A stretch of 64,000 nucleotides of DNA from Ignelater luminosus (Eukaryota; Arthropoda; Insecta; Coleoptera; Elateridae). Below are positions 1-11,515 of the stretch, piece after piece. The stretch's first letter is position 1. Every line of letters begins with the position of its first letter. A program made the translations under genes and the position numbers. The stretch covers positions 166,953 to 230,952 of the forward strand of contig VTPC01001072.1 of assembly GCA_011009095.1 (NCBI GenBank), given 5' to 3'. A model generated the notes under the pieces. It did not search any database and was not told the origin of the DNA. It saw only the letters and a list, made by a program, of their open reading frames with translations.

Positions 1-1928
1 AATCTATTCAACAAAAAGAAAGATACTTTGTGGACACTAGGGCAGATCTCAGACCGTCCGAACAGACCGATCGTCCATGATCAATCAAAATCTCAAATGG
101 TGGTGCAGCGTCTATATCTTCCATAAAAATTACTGTCTGAGAATGTCAACTTTCTTTGATTTACGATCGACTGTAGGGTGAGACGCCTCGTCTGAATTTC
201 TTGTTTGAACTCTCGCTACCACCCAGTCCAACTAACCGAGAGGAAACTAAGTGAATCGTTCGTATTGCAAATGCCAAATTGTTCCGCCCCTTCTCATCTG
301 TGGAGGCCATATTTGTTTAAAAGCTTTTGGCACCCTGATTTTGAGAGATTCGACAGTCAGTATCGGGCAAGACTTCCTTGTGGAGTTCAGTAGATGTGTG
401 GGTGTTTCTTCGTAAAAGTTGTGTTTGTTTAGTATCGTTCACTTCTTCTGTGCTTACCGTGCAATCTCATTTAACTGAAGCAAAATTCGCATCGTAGTTT
501 AGCTGCCACGAAGAAACCGTTATCGAAATCTTTCTCCCCTGCTTATCAGGATGATTTAAAGATATCTGGGAGCTGGAGCTCATATCGCAGTCCGTTTCAC
601 AGATAAAATCATCTTGGTAGGTGCACGCCACCGATTCCCGTTCACAAAAAAACTGTTTGGGTTATTTAATGAATGCCCTTCATTAGAATCCTATTACTGA
701 ATACACGACGTTCTCTAGGTCATTTCTAATATCGAAGGTGTCGCGTATGTAAACTCTGGAGGTAATCCTGATTAAGTCATTGTGACTGCACCAGAAGTTG
801 GCTCCGTTACAGTAAGATAGAACGATCGAGATCCTAGTATTGTCCAAGTCGAAGCTGTGTCGATCATCATCTAGCAGATGTGATAAAAATCTATTAGTGA
901 GCGTATTGTAATAAACTATTTATGCTGTTCAACAATAAAAGAATTTCAAACACTTTATGGAAAGTCAGTCAAGTAAGTCAAACTGTATTGGTTCGTTGTT
1001 TCAAGGTCGATTGACCGTTTTGTATTTTTGTGGTAATAGCTTTAAGTAAAGTTTTGCCGTTGTATAAAATTTCAAGCCTCAAGTTAAAATAGTATTTAGA
1101 GTAATTAAATTTCAAAGCACATTTATTTGTAAATTATGTACAGTTTTCTCGATAAATGAAATGTCCAAATAGATGAATAATTTTCAAAAAATAAAGTTTT
1201 AAAAGTCAATCAAATTATTTATTTAGAATTTTTTAAATCTTAAATCCTAGAATGATAAATAACTAAATTAAATGCATAACAAAATAAACATTACCTTTAA
1301 AGGTGCAAGTTCCCTTAAGAAGCTATATTATGGAAATAAATTAGAACCTATACTACTTAGAAATTCGTTCTCGAGCTAGACTCTATTTCCTTTCGGTTAA
1401 ATATTAATGGTATTCACAGTTTGTTAAGCTCACATTAATTGAATCTGCGGTGTTTATATATAACAGGTGTGAAAATTAGTATCGATTTACTGCTACCTTG
1501 AGAAGGTGCGTGTATTCATGGAATACGTACCTAGTAGTTAGAGAGAACTGGAGTTAATTCTAGGTTTCCACACAAATCATCGAGAGATGCGTATATATGG
1601 AAAACATTTATTCCATTTATCATATTTTATCAGCACCTTTTATAATTTATTTCACTTTGATACCTAGCCGACTATATTTAGTCATGCTTTAAGGAGTAGA
1701 CTGTTATTGTTTTACACACCCATTTTAATTAATATTTTTGTTATAGTAATGATCCATTTAGAAATGATAAGATTCTCACTATCACTTAATCTTAATTTCT
1801 TAATCAAGAAATAAAAAAATATTCCTGCAATACGTAAACCACATGCTTCTGAGATTGCGTATTACAAAATTCGAAATCTTAATCAAGGGCCATGCCTTTA
1901 TTGCGAGAACCCAAAATCCATTTCACTG
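1..1928. other. No gene recognised; AT-rich non-coding
   Basis: Only short open frames without splice context are present. Positions 1-900 are slightly richer in GC than 900-1900. I recognise no repeat family or domain in either part. It is probably intergenic or intronic. Confidence 0.5.
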
Positions 1929-2052
1929 TTTGTTACTATTCTTTATGTATTTATTGTTATTCTTTTCCTATTTGTTATTATTCTTTTCCTATTTGTTGAT
2001 ATTCTTTTTCTATTTGTTACTATTCTTTTTGTATTTGTTGTTAATCTTTCTA
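1929..2052 (+). repeat. 21-bp minisatellite, about six units
   Basis: Five 21-bp units with the pattern TTTGTTAYTATTCTTTTYSTA run head to tail from 1929 to 2033, followed by a 19-bp unit to 2052 and a decayed seventh. Because 21 is a multiple of three, one frame stays open and reads as a very hydrophobic repeat of Leu, Phe and Tyr. This looks like a membrane protein but is an artefact of the repeat. Confidence 0.85.
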
Positions 2053-2128
2053 TTTGTTATTTTCTGTTTTCGTATTGTTTGGTCTTTTATTGTTAGGATG
2101 TATTTGGGTTGTTTTACTGAAAGTAAAG

Positions 2129-2330
2129 CCAAATAATTGTTTTAGACTCAGCTTTTCATTCGTTCCTTGACTTCAGCTAAAGCTTTATTGCCATTGATAC
2201 AATTATAAAAGCGGTTCGCAACAGTTGTTTTCAAATACATAAACTTGTAGTTAAAGTGAAGCAACGTCTTCAAAAACTAGACCTTAAAGGTAGAGAAAGA
2301 GGTTTAGCGTCGACTTGACGGGCGGTTTTT
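2129..2330 (+). repeat. Left copy of a ~200-bp inverted repeat pair
   Basis: This segment begins CCAAATAATTGTTTTAGA and ends near GACGGGCGGTTTTT. Its reverse complement matches 5667-5877 along nearly the whole length with scattered substitutions and small indels. The best block is GTGAAGCAACGTCTTCAAAA and the bases around it. The two copies face each other 3.3 kb apart, as the terminal inverted repeats of a DNA transposon would. No target-site duplication could be fixed. They could instead be two independent copies of a dispersed repeat. Confidence 0.7.
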
Positions 2331-4039
2331 CACGCTTTAACTATAACATATCCAAATCACTTTTTTGCGTATGGTTATCAACAATGATAATTTTCATTAT
2401 TTCTTCCACCATTGCAATAACTATGGAGCATTCTAAATACAAAGAAAATTTACAAAAATTGGTTTCGATTTTAACCTGCACCTTCAAGGCTTGTTTATTA
2501 GATTGCTTGTAGTTGTATTAACTATTATTTTGCTTTATACTGTCTTATGACAGTATTTTGTTTAAATACCGAAAAACGACGGTTTCACCACAGCTTTCTC
2601 CAAGATTGGAAAAAAGAATAAAACAGCGAAAAAGCAGCAAAACGTCCAGAGTGCTCCTTTAATTGCAAAAATCCATAGAAATTTTATTTCTAAAGTCGAT
2701 TCCTCATTAATAATATACTTGAGCATATTTCTCAGGTTCCACTTCGCGATGAGTGCTCGAATCAATAATTTCAAAAAGTATTTTCTTAATATCAAAACGG
2801 AAGTTCCCACGAATCATCTTATAATAAATAATAACGATATATACACAAAAGCTCAAGTTGTTTGTACTGTTATTATGATAAGAACAAAACAACTATCGAT
2901 TAATGAATATACAAATATTTGCAAATAGAATAAATATAAACATTGGTTCTTTGTTTTATAAATATTCCATTTACAGTTAGCCCAAATCAAACTAATAAAT
3001 AGATAGCATGCAAAATCTCCTTATTAACGAATATGGAAACTTGCTGATATTTTCGGATTATGCAAATTCTATCTCGTTTAAAAAAATACTTGAATCTGTC
3101 ATATTTATTTTATATTATACGCTATATGTATTTCCGACTTTCAATCACATAAACCCACGACCAAAACCCAACAACTTTACTTCTCTCCAAACATAACAGG
3201 AATTCTAATACGAGAAACAATTCAACAAATCGAAATAATCTCATTCATATCTATCTCCAGCCCGACCATGTTTACTTTCTTTTGTATCCCACCGCAATAA
3301 TGATAATAATAATATTAATACTATACAGTATATTTTCCATCGAATTCTCTCCCTGTGCATAAATCTCATAGGAGAAGGCAAACTGTAACTCACTGACGGT
3401 AGCCAGGATATTGTTAGCTTAGCAATTGTCAATTTGTCGAGAACGTGTCTATCTTTGTTGACTCTGCCAATTGTTAAACAGTGATGAAATGTTTGCCATA
3501 AATTTTCCCCTCTCACTTCGTTCAGTAGATGCTGATGTGATGCTGGGTGCGAAATCTGTACCTTTAATCCTTTCAAGATTTCGAATGCTTTATCGCTCGA
3601 TTTAACGATGATTGATTGGTGTTAGTACGAGATTTCTTGTTTGCTGTTTGTCATAGTCGGTTTGAATTTATAATCCGTTTGTTTGTTTGTTTTTGTTATT
3701 TTTTATCCCGTTAGAAATATAAGAGTTAATTTTAATCTTTAACACCTGACTAGATTTGTACGTGTCATCAAATATTTGTTACGTTCATTATTTTTATTTT
3801 TTATATGGGTAGTTCATTTATTAATTAAAATATTAGTGTGAGATGTGAAAGTCTAGATAAAGGAACATTTCAGCAGTTTGAAAATAAGATTATTCAGTTT
3901 AAATTTTATTAGGAAAGAATATCCTACCAATACTGATAAAGAATTAATAAAAGAATACCAAGGTATCGATTTATTCATCTGAATACGTTACAGTCTATAC
4001 ACTCCAGTGCCAGCACTAATCGAATGGCATGGCCTTATT
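2331..4039. other. No gene recognised; interior of the inverted-repeat pair
   Basis: The sequence is AT-rich. A moderately complex block at 3230-3600 has a 111-residue open frame on the minus strand with no recognisable motif. At 3650-3710 there are short GTTT runs. No transposase motif was seen. Confidence 0.4.
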
Positions 4040-4610
4040 CGTAATTTCGACCTAGCAGTTATTTAGTGCCTACGAATGTTTAGAGTGGATTACCAGTGTT
4101 TTCCCCAGAAGTCAGCATTCTTCCCAAAATATTCAGACATCTAGTAACATTATGAAAACCCACATCTGCATGTAAGTCCCTAATTCATTTTGTACCTTTA
4201 CACTTTTATGAATTCTAAACGTACTTTTTGTACAGTTATATTAGCATCAAGGGTTACCCAAAGACTGAGAGATTCCTCGCTGGCCTAAATTATGTCAATC
4301 TACTACCAATACAGTTTACACGATGATGTTACTGGCAGTAAAAAAAAAACAGAAAGACAAGGTTGCAGAGTTGTTGCTGTCTATTGTCGTTATAGTCTCT
4401 AGTAAGCAAGATGTACACCTATTGCCACAGGTAAAAAACTCCTCGTTAGAGGCTTTTCTGTTTCAAATGATATGACGTACTACCAGTGATCGGTTGGTTA
4501 TTTAGTGTCTACGAGTATTTAGAGTAGATTTCCAGCGTTTTTCCAGAATTGACAGACATAAGTCTCTAAGTACGATTTGCAACTCTACAAGATATTCAAT
4601 CAATATATCA
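4040..4610 (+). repeat. Dispersed copies of a ~257-bp repeat
   Basis: Two partial copies, about 4040-4290 and 4485-4600, carry landmarks also found in the tandem array at 15440-16090. These include TTTAGAGTRGATTWCCAG, an AACATTATGAAAACCC block and AAACGTACTTTTTGTACA. The second copy is truncated. About 200 bp between them does not match the family. Confidence 0.65.
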
Positions 4611-5666
4611 AACTTCAATTCGAGATTAATAAAACTCGGCCCGGATCAATGAATTCGTAGGAATGAATAAGTGGTAAGGTGCCTCCACCATCCCAATATC
4701 TGCCAACTGGTCAATTTTGTCGACAGAAGCTCCTTACACTTTCAGACGTCCCCTGAGAATGGGAGTTCAGGCTGTCTCAGTATCTCTCCAGGTGAGGCAC
4801 CAGGCAAGCCACCAAAGTTATACGGCACCTGTCAGTATTATTTGCTCGGCCGTCAGACACCGCTAGTGTGATGTGGTTCTAAAAAGTTTAGACTTCGTTT
4901 AAATTTCGTTTTTTATTCTTTTCTTATGCCCTCATCACCACCATCCTCACGATTTTCGAAAAAGAAGTTCCGCCACTGTCGCATAGTGCTGGTTACGTGT
5001 CTTTTGGCAACAACTCCTCAATCATCGCTTCGCTTCTAGGATAATCCTTGAAACGTTGTTGCGACATCGCATCGTTTTGGGTTCTCCGTCGTTCGCAACT
5101 CATCTTCAACAATGGTCGAAGAGTTCTATTAATTCTTCTCGCCAACTTTCATTACCTTGAGAAGAAGGGTCCGCGTATACAAATACTGTTGGCTTACCAG
5201 TATCAAGCGTCGTGTAGATGAACAAGAACTTGAGCTGATGCTTCATCTACCATCTTTCATCATCAGTTTCGGTTCCGTTGTTACCTGGATTTGGTCAGAG
5301 ATTTGAATGGATGACGATGTCTTGAAGAGAGGTGTCGTTTATTGCCGTCAGGCCCAGCTGCTACGCTCTCCAAGAGGTCTCTAATGGGAACGTTTCTCGG
5401 TGAGGCCACTACTGTAACTGCGTCTGCCGACGCTTCGTCCTGCAGTCCGACACTTCACCGCCCCTCCCCAACTCGATCCTGAATCGACCTGCCGCGACCG
5501 ATGATCTCTCTACTAAATTCCGTACAGCTATGGCTTTGCGCCCTGAACTTTTGACTATCAGAATTTCTTCCAATATATTTCTTGACTGAAGAGTAGTCTT
5601 CGAAGGGTTTTTCACCTTGATCGCACATACAATGATTTCGCCGACCAGCAACAGCAATCAACTTAG
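4611..5666. other. Higher-GC interior next to the right inverted repeat; decayed coding suspected
   Basis: Positions 4930-5660 are clearly richer in GC and CpG than their surroundings, and read more like old minus-strand coding sequence. Overlapping minus-strand frames of 68 and 82 residues occur at 5409-5661 but do not join into one frame. No domain is recognisable. Its place against the inside edge of an inverted repeat fits the ruined interior of a transposable element. Confidence 0.3.
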
Positions 5667-5877
5667 AAAAACCGTCAAGTCAACGCTAAACCTCTTTATC
5701 TACCTGAACCTTTATTCTTTAAGGTCTAGTTTTTGAAGACGTTGCTTCACTTTAGCTATAGGTTTATTTATATTAAAACGACTGTAGCGAACAACTTTTA
5801 TAATTATATTCATGGCAATAAAGTTTTATTTAAAGTCAAGAAACAAGTGAAAAGAAGACTCTAAAACAATTATTTGG
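5667..5877 (-). repeat. Right copy of the ~200-bp inverted repeat pair
   Basis: Reverse-complement partner of 2129-2330. It runs from AAAAACCGTCAAGTC at the inner edge to CAATTATTTGG at the outer edge. From outer edge to outer edge the pair spans about 3.75 kb. The copies are clearly diverged, so any element they bounded is old. Confidence 0.7.
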
Positions 5878-6237
5878 TTTAAAGAAAGATATCGACGAGA
5901 AGTCATCAAAACTGCATCCACTCCTAGGCGCGTATCGGCGAGAAAAGAATCGATCCTATAAGACCAGCGCTCTCTGAACTACCCAAGCCTGGTGCAACAC
6001 AACATGTAGTGACCCAGTCGGTGTAATTAAGCGTATGAAACTAGATTATGAAAGTTTATAAGATTTTGGTGAAAATTAACGATAAATCAATACATCTGCA
6101 TTTGTTTTACTATGTATCGACAACAAGTGTAACTTTATATTCCATTATATAGTTTCTAGTTTTATTCCATTCTGTTGCACTATGAATTTAAAATCTAGAA
6201 AATAAGCTGGAAGAAGATGTGCAACAATCTCTGATAG

Positions 6238-7139
6238 TCTGGCTCAACTGATACCGATCTAGCATCAGCAATAGTGTCATTTTACAAAGAGAAACTAGAA
6301 AATCGTGCCATCTCTCATGTGTTCAAGGATGGGACGATCGACTTTAATTTTGAAGTTGAGTACTACGCAAAGTCAGATGAAGAGAGCCATAGACATACGT
6401 TTCAAGAGAAACGGATAATGCATCCATTGAGAATTTAACACGTAAACAAGCAGAGTAGTCTTTATTTCAACTTCAAGGTCAGAAACCTTTTAGTTTAGTC
6501 AAAAAGATAGCAAAGAAGAATAGCTGGACACAAAACAAAATAGTAGTGATCCTAATATGCTAACCCTGAGACACACCTTTTATTTAAGCGCAATAGAGAT
6601 ACCTAGCTTAGACCCGTTAAATTAGAAAAGGACTCAATTTGAGATTTATTTATAAAAAAGAGAAAGTCTTCGACAGTATAAATTTCGACTTACTGATTAA
6701 CACAAAAACCATCATCCCGATACCCCAATACGGCATAACAGTATGGAAACAGACTAACACGAGCAAGAAACTGAAGAATCATGTGAAGACTCCATAGTGC
6801 TGCCACAAGAGCTATTATCAGTTCGTAGAAATCCAACCGAGCTGAAGCTGCGTACCCCCATTACACACCCTCTTGAGGGAAGAACTGATCATGCAGAAGC
6901 TAAAAATAAATCGAGAGATAGAAGATGATTTTCTAAGATTACAATGGGACACCACAGATAAAGGGAGGACGGAGCACATAGCGCTTTCAGTCACTCGTGA
7001 TTACAACGATGGAGACCCCGTCCAGACAGTTGGCTGCGATAGTCAGCGTCCTAACAAGCCACGGAGATTTCACCTACCATCACCATCGAAACACTCATTA
7101 ACAACATACAAATCTAACCTTATGCTCTACAAGAATTAA
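6238..7139 (+). pseudogene. Possible non-LTR retrotransposon remnant, heavily decayed
   Basis: Several short open frames in different registers resemble parts of a non-LTR reverse transcriptase. A 66-codon frame without a start codon runs from 6238. Around 6650-6720 the text EKVFDSINFDLL resembles RT palm motif A (aromatic-Asp-x-x-hydrophobic), and it runs directly into IPIPQYGITVW, which resembles the Y-G-x-x-x-W segment C-terminal to RT. An 88-residue frame at 6873-7139 follows. Stops and frame changes separate the pieces, and no YADD box was found. The match is by eye to generic motifs only, so retroelement origin is an inference and the clade is not assigned. Confidence 0.3.
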
Positions 7140-7164
7140 ATCTTTTTAATTCTCTTAGGTTCAT

Positions 7165-7330
7165 AGCAAATTACACCATGCCGATAGTAGAAGTTAAACC
7201 TTCTGCGCTGATTATCAGGTAGGTAAACGCCTAAGAAGAGGTGAGGGGGCTTCTGAAAAGCCTCTGATCCCTTGGGCGCAAGAAGACAAATTCACTGAGA
7301 GGTCTCAAGGTTGTAGGTAAAAGTAGCGAA
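7165..7330 (+). repeat. Dispersed repeat family A, 3' fragment
   Basis: Contains GAGGGGGCTTCTGAAAAGCC followed by TCTGATCCCTTGGGCGC. The same arrangement appears as GAGGGGGCTTCCGAGAAGCC at 9880-9915 and, more diverged, at 30950-30980. Only the 3' portion of the family is recognisable here. Confidence 0.6.
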
Positions 7331-9499
7331 ATAAAGAGCTCTTTTGGGCTTCCTTTTTGGTATTAGCACTTTCTTTGATCCGTAGTTCCTTAAATATAAA
7401 TTGAGTTCGAAAAACGCCGCTATGGATTGGAGTCATTCCCATATTTACCGAAGTGTATACAATGCAGATATGATTGCATTTATGCCAATAGTTTAAGTAA
7501 CATCGGCGTATTCCAAACTGCAGACAAGGAACGAATTTAGGTAATTTGACGGTATTCTTGATTTCTGTTAAAAATGGGAAATCGTGAAATGAGTAGACTG
7601 AATTCAGATATACAGAATTTTCCTAGAGATTAAAATCGATTGAAGGACAATAAATGATCGGATTGAATTTAGAGATCTAGAATACACATTAGTCTCTAAA
7701 AACTAGGAGATCTCTCTCAGTGAATAAAAGTTTCTAAACTGAAGAACTATATGGGTATCCATAAGGAAAAAGACTAGATGTGCATCATCTTGAGTAAATT
7801 AAACTGAATACTATCAAGTAGTTGTTACCAACAAATATGCAAACTGATGATCTACGAAAATCATTCTAAAGAAAGTCTTTTGTTCTTCTATCCTTTTAAT
7901 TTTATTTTCAGTGCGTTAATTATAATAAGATAAATCTTTAAGGGAAGGAAAATAAAAAAAAACAGATACCGTTCTTACAATAAGCAACAAATAGTGCGTA
8001 AACAGATTTAATTTTCAGGTCTACAGCAATGTCACAAAATCACGTTGAAAAAAAAAGAAGACAACTATACATCGAGTTAAATGAAATTTGATTGATACGA
8101 TAGACGCCTCTACCTTCGTTTTCGTTTTGTCGCCCTCCGTATAACGCCAACTTAATCAACCGGAAAAACTGATAGCGTCATCGTGCAGAAAAATCATTAG
8201 GCAGGATTGATTGATATTGCAGTGGATCTGAAGTTACGTGTGTGCACCATGTTCGACACCATAAAATATGATTGTTAACCTGTAGTATACATCTCTTTTT
8301 CTCTCTCTCTCTCTCTCTTTCGTTCTTAAGTGCATTTCATTGTTATCAATATCTTGTAAATGAATTAATAATCTCGCTACCAACGAACGGAGCGACGATT
8401 CCAAGGTTCCATTAACCTTTCACCTTCTCTCCTTGTTATTATGCAGAGGTTATTTTTATTTTGATGTTCTTTTTATAAACTTGTCGCGTTTATTACTACT
8501 ATTATTATTATTTAACACTGTACAGTTGTTATATACAGTACAGGTGCTTTTGTTCAATTGCTTTTATGTAGACTCTGAATAAACTTTATGATATAAACGT
8601 ACATGTGGCGCGATTTCAATAAAACCAACGGTGTTTTAAATGACATTCTCGGGGGGTTTTGCTTTATTTTAGATTTTATTTTCACACATTCAATTTTCAC
8701 AGCTTTCACAGGTGTGCTTTCATTTGAGAACCATATCCTTAAATGAGTTTTTTATTTTGCTGTTTGCTGCATTTAAATTTATCACCATTACTTTTTCTAA
8801 AATAGGATCTAGGAAGAAGGAAGTTTTATGATATAGTATACGGTGATGTACCAAAGAAAATCAGACATCTAAGATTAAACATATCTTATCTGTTGCCTGT
8901 TGCAGAATTAACAAGTTAATAACAGACAAAAGCTGTCCCGAATAGTCAGTTGGCGGCCTTGGGTTGTATATAAGGAGTAGCAATGATAACAGAAAAAAAT
9001 TTATTTGAGGTTGGTGAAGGTTCGCTGCTAGAAAGCAGCTTGCGCAACCCAGGGCTGTTTCGTTGGCTAAGCCATGGGTCCTACTAGATGCTAAGGTTCC
9101 TGAAATATAATAAAACATAATTTTAACGGGCCTCAGAAATGCCTCCCGCGTGTATAATAGTAAGGTATAATGCCTCCAAAGCAAGCTGTAAAGTAATTTC
9201 AAAGCAACTCGTAGTAACAAAACTTACCAAAATCTTAATAAATGTCTATTGAGATACACGCAAGGTCCAAAAAGACAAGAGAAATATAAATGGATATAAA
9301 CAAAAAATGTAAAAAGAAACAAATAACAAACAAGTAAGCTGTGAAGTAAATAAACAACAATAAACAAGAATTATAAGTTTAACAATTAGTAAACCGTAGT
9401 ATAGGTTTCGATGCGGTAGGCCAAAAGACATAATTATTACCCTTCAGACGGTCGGATTCGCGGAGAATCATAGAAGCTAGGAAGGATATAAAATGCGTA
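7331..9499. other. No gene recognised
   Basis: AT-rich sequence. Positions 8080-8650 look more complex and might be conserved non-coding DNA. A 119-residue minus-strand frame at 8861-9220 and a 61-residue one at 9246-9431 have no recognised motif, and frames of this length are expected by chance in DNA of this composition. The CT microsatellite is listed separately. Confidence 0.4.
8292..8321 (+). repeat. (CT)n microsatellite
   Basis: A pyrimidine tract with about ten uninterrupted CT units next to TTTTT. It is a simple sequence repeat with no evident function. Confidence 0.9.
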
Positions 9500-9990
9500 A
9501 TAATAATATAGCAAAGTTCAATTTTGCCTAAATACGGCCACTTTACAATGATCAAATTAGCTAGTAATAAAACCTACTCCGCTATGTGAAAGATGCTCCC
9601 TGTAGCCAGTAATTTGAACTTCAACCAGAATTAACAATTGAAGATTTCCAAACAAGAAAATCACACAAGTGATTAAAGACGCAGAAAAAATTAAAAATGG
9701 TAGTTAACCTACTTATTCATAGACTAAACTTGATATTAAATAGAAGCTTACTAGACCTAAACTCCTATAAATCTCTAGCTCGGGATGGTAACCCTAAATT
9801 ATCATGCAAAAACACCAATTTGCATTAGTTGATAGTACAAGTTGAACCTTCAGGTAGCTAAATGCTTGGAAGGAAAATGAGGGGGCTTCCGAGAAGCCTC
9901 TGATTCCTTGAGCACTAAAAAACACGCCCATTGATAAATCAAGTTTACAGGTAAGAGTAATTAACTTAATTAAGCAACAAGAAGGACGTT
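9500..9990 (+). repeat. Dispersed repeat family A, longest copy
   Basis: Aligns by eye with 30485-30995 over nearly 500 bp. Shared landmarks are TTCAATTTTGCCTAAATACGG (there CAAATTTGGCTAAGTACGG), a block around GATTTCCAAACAAGAAAATC, AAAAATGGTAGTTAACCTAC, and the 3' block with GAGGGGGCTTCCGAGAAGCC. No coding frame spans it. It could be the untranslated end of a retroelement or a non-autonomous element; the class is not resolved. Confidence 0.65.
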
Positions 9991-10685
9991 AAAACGTATC
10001 TATACTCCACATAAGAATGTATTTCTGTAAATGAGCCCGCAAAGGAATTGGCTACCCTAGAAATAATAAATAAGATGATTAAGATCAATCAAGATGATTC
10101 TTGAAGACCAGCTGCTATTTTCACTGTTTTCACACTGTATGACATAAAAGGCATGCATTCAATTTGCTAAATTCTTCCTATTTAATTAAAATCTGCTTTG
10201 CCTTTGGTGAGAAATCACAACGATCTGTCTATCTGGGCAAACATTGATCGTCATTATCTTCCACTAATGAGTCCAAACGATCGTCTGGTGGTATGATGGT
10301 CAATGCTTGCACAACTTTTTGATATATTTGTAGGGAAGGCAATATTTTAACTTTCTATTTAAGTCTTTCTACTTCCTAAAAAAGCGAAAGGGTTACGACC
10401 TTTCAGGGCCTGAAAGGCGGGCCGCCTCGTCCTAGTAAGAGAGAAGTTGAGCCTGACTGATATCCTCACTTTCGTATGGGAGTCAGCTAGGTTAGGGCAA
10501 AGAACATATGAAAGAGTAGTGGGCATTCGTAGATGTATTGAGAGAATGGTAAGGGGTTAGCTGAAAAAACGTCGGCAAAGATATATTCGATTTAAATGTT
10601 CGGATAGCAACAGAAGCAATCACAATAATTGAGCAGTTCATTCTCTTCATAATCTACATTTTATGAGCTTGACTAGAATGATGTA
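9991..10685. other. No gene recognised; contains a perfect short palindrome
   Basis: At 10399-10417 the sequence CCTTTCAGG-G-CCTGAAAGG forms a perfect 9-bp-arm hairpin inside a GC-richer stretch (10390-10500). No gene or repeat family is recognised around it. Confidence 0.4.
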
Positions 10686-11515
10686 CAGTCTTGCACGGGC
10701 CGAAATCTTCAGTTCCGGCCCGAGTAGAAGCAAACTTGACGCGGCCCGAAAAAGCCCCGGTAACTTCTTGATCGGTCCGACAGAAAAGGCCGAAGTGCTG
10801 AGAAGTCCAAAAGGCCCGACAAGTCCGAAAGGCCCAACAGACCTGTATGTCTCGACAGGTCCGAGAGATCCAAATGGCCCAAGAAACCCGAAGGGCCGAG
10901 AAGTTCGACAAGCCGGAGGTCCAAACGAAGCAACAGACCCGAGAAGCCCGAAGGACCGAAAAATAAAAAAGATCCACAAGGCCCAACAGACACGTATGAG
11001 CCGATAGGCCCGAGAGTGCCGAAAAGTCCGACAGGCTGGAGGTCCGAACGGACCGACAGACCTGAGAAGCCCGAAGGGTCGAAAAATAAAAAAGGTCCAA
11101 CAGACCCGTACGAGCCGACAGGCCTGAGAGAGCCAAACGGTCGAATGACTAAGAGACCCGAAGTGCCGAAAAGTCCGAAAGGTTGGAGGTCCGAACGGAC
11201 CGACAGACCCGAGAAGCCCGAAAGGCCGAAAAATAAAAAAGGGCCAACAGACCCAATAGCCAACAGACCCGAAGAGCCAAGAAGTTCGAAAGACTCGCTA
11301 GATGAGATCTCGAGAGGCCCGAACGGCTCGAGAGGTCCGAACGGCTCGAGAGGTCCAAACGGCTCAACAGACCCGAAAAGCCCGAACGGCCGAAAAATCC
11401 AAAAGGCTCGACCGACTCGACGACCTGACAGGATTGAACGGGCGTACTGAGGCCCAAATCTCGGCCTTGGCCACGTAAAGGCCCAACTAGAAAACTCGGC
11501 CTGTCCAGATCTCTA
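10686..11515 (+). mobile_element. 9-bp-minisatellite element, copy 1 (both ends visible)
   Basis: The left edge is CAGTCTTGCACGGGCCGAAA, followed by a constant leader containing CAAACTTGACGCGGCCCGAA and GGTAACTTCTTGATCGG. From about 10780 to 11440 comes a GC-rich tandem core of ~9-bp units of the RGYCCGAMA type (GGCCCGACA, AAGCCCGAA, GGTCCGAAC). The trailer TGAGGCCCAAATCTCGGCC leads to a right edge whose reverse complement, AGATCTGGACAGGCCGAG, imperfectly mirrors the left edge. Imperfect terminal inverted repeats and a CAG start suggest a non-autonomous hAT-like DNA element, but I found no matching 8-bp target duplication. The long frames in the core are repeat artefacts. Confidence 0.65.

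Noticed and set aside
1843-2136. 97-residue very hydrophobic frame resembling a membrane protein
   Set aside because: It is the translation of a 21-bp T-rich minisatellite.
10399-10417. Perfect 9-bp-arm hairpin, considered as a terminator or regulatory hairpin
   Set aside because: There is no adjacent gene and no T-tract, and such short palindromes occur by chance.
10647-11457. Overlapping 100-184-residue frames on both strands with collagen-like or Ser/Gly/Leu repeats
   Set aside because: All follow from the ~9-bp repeat period staying in register in several frames at once. The same happens at every copy of the element. No start context, splice site or unique domain supports a gene.
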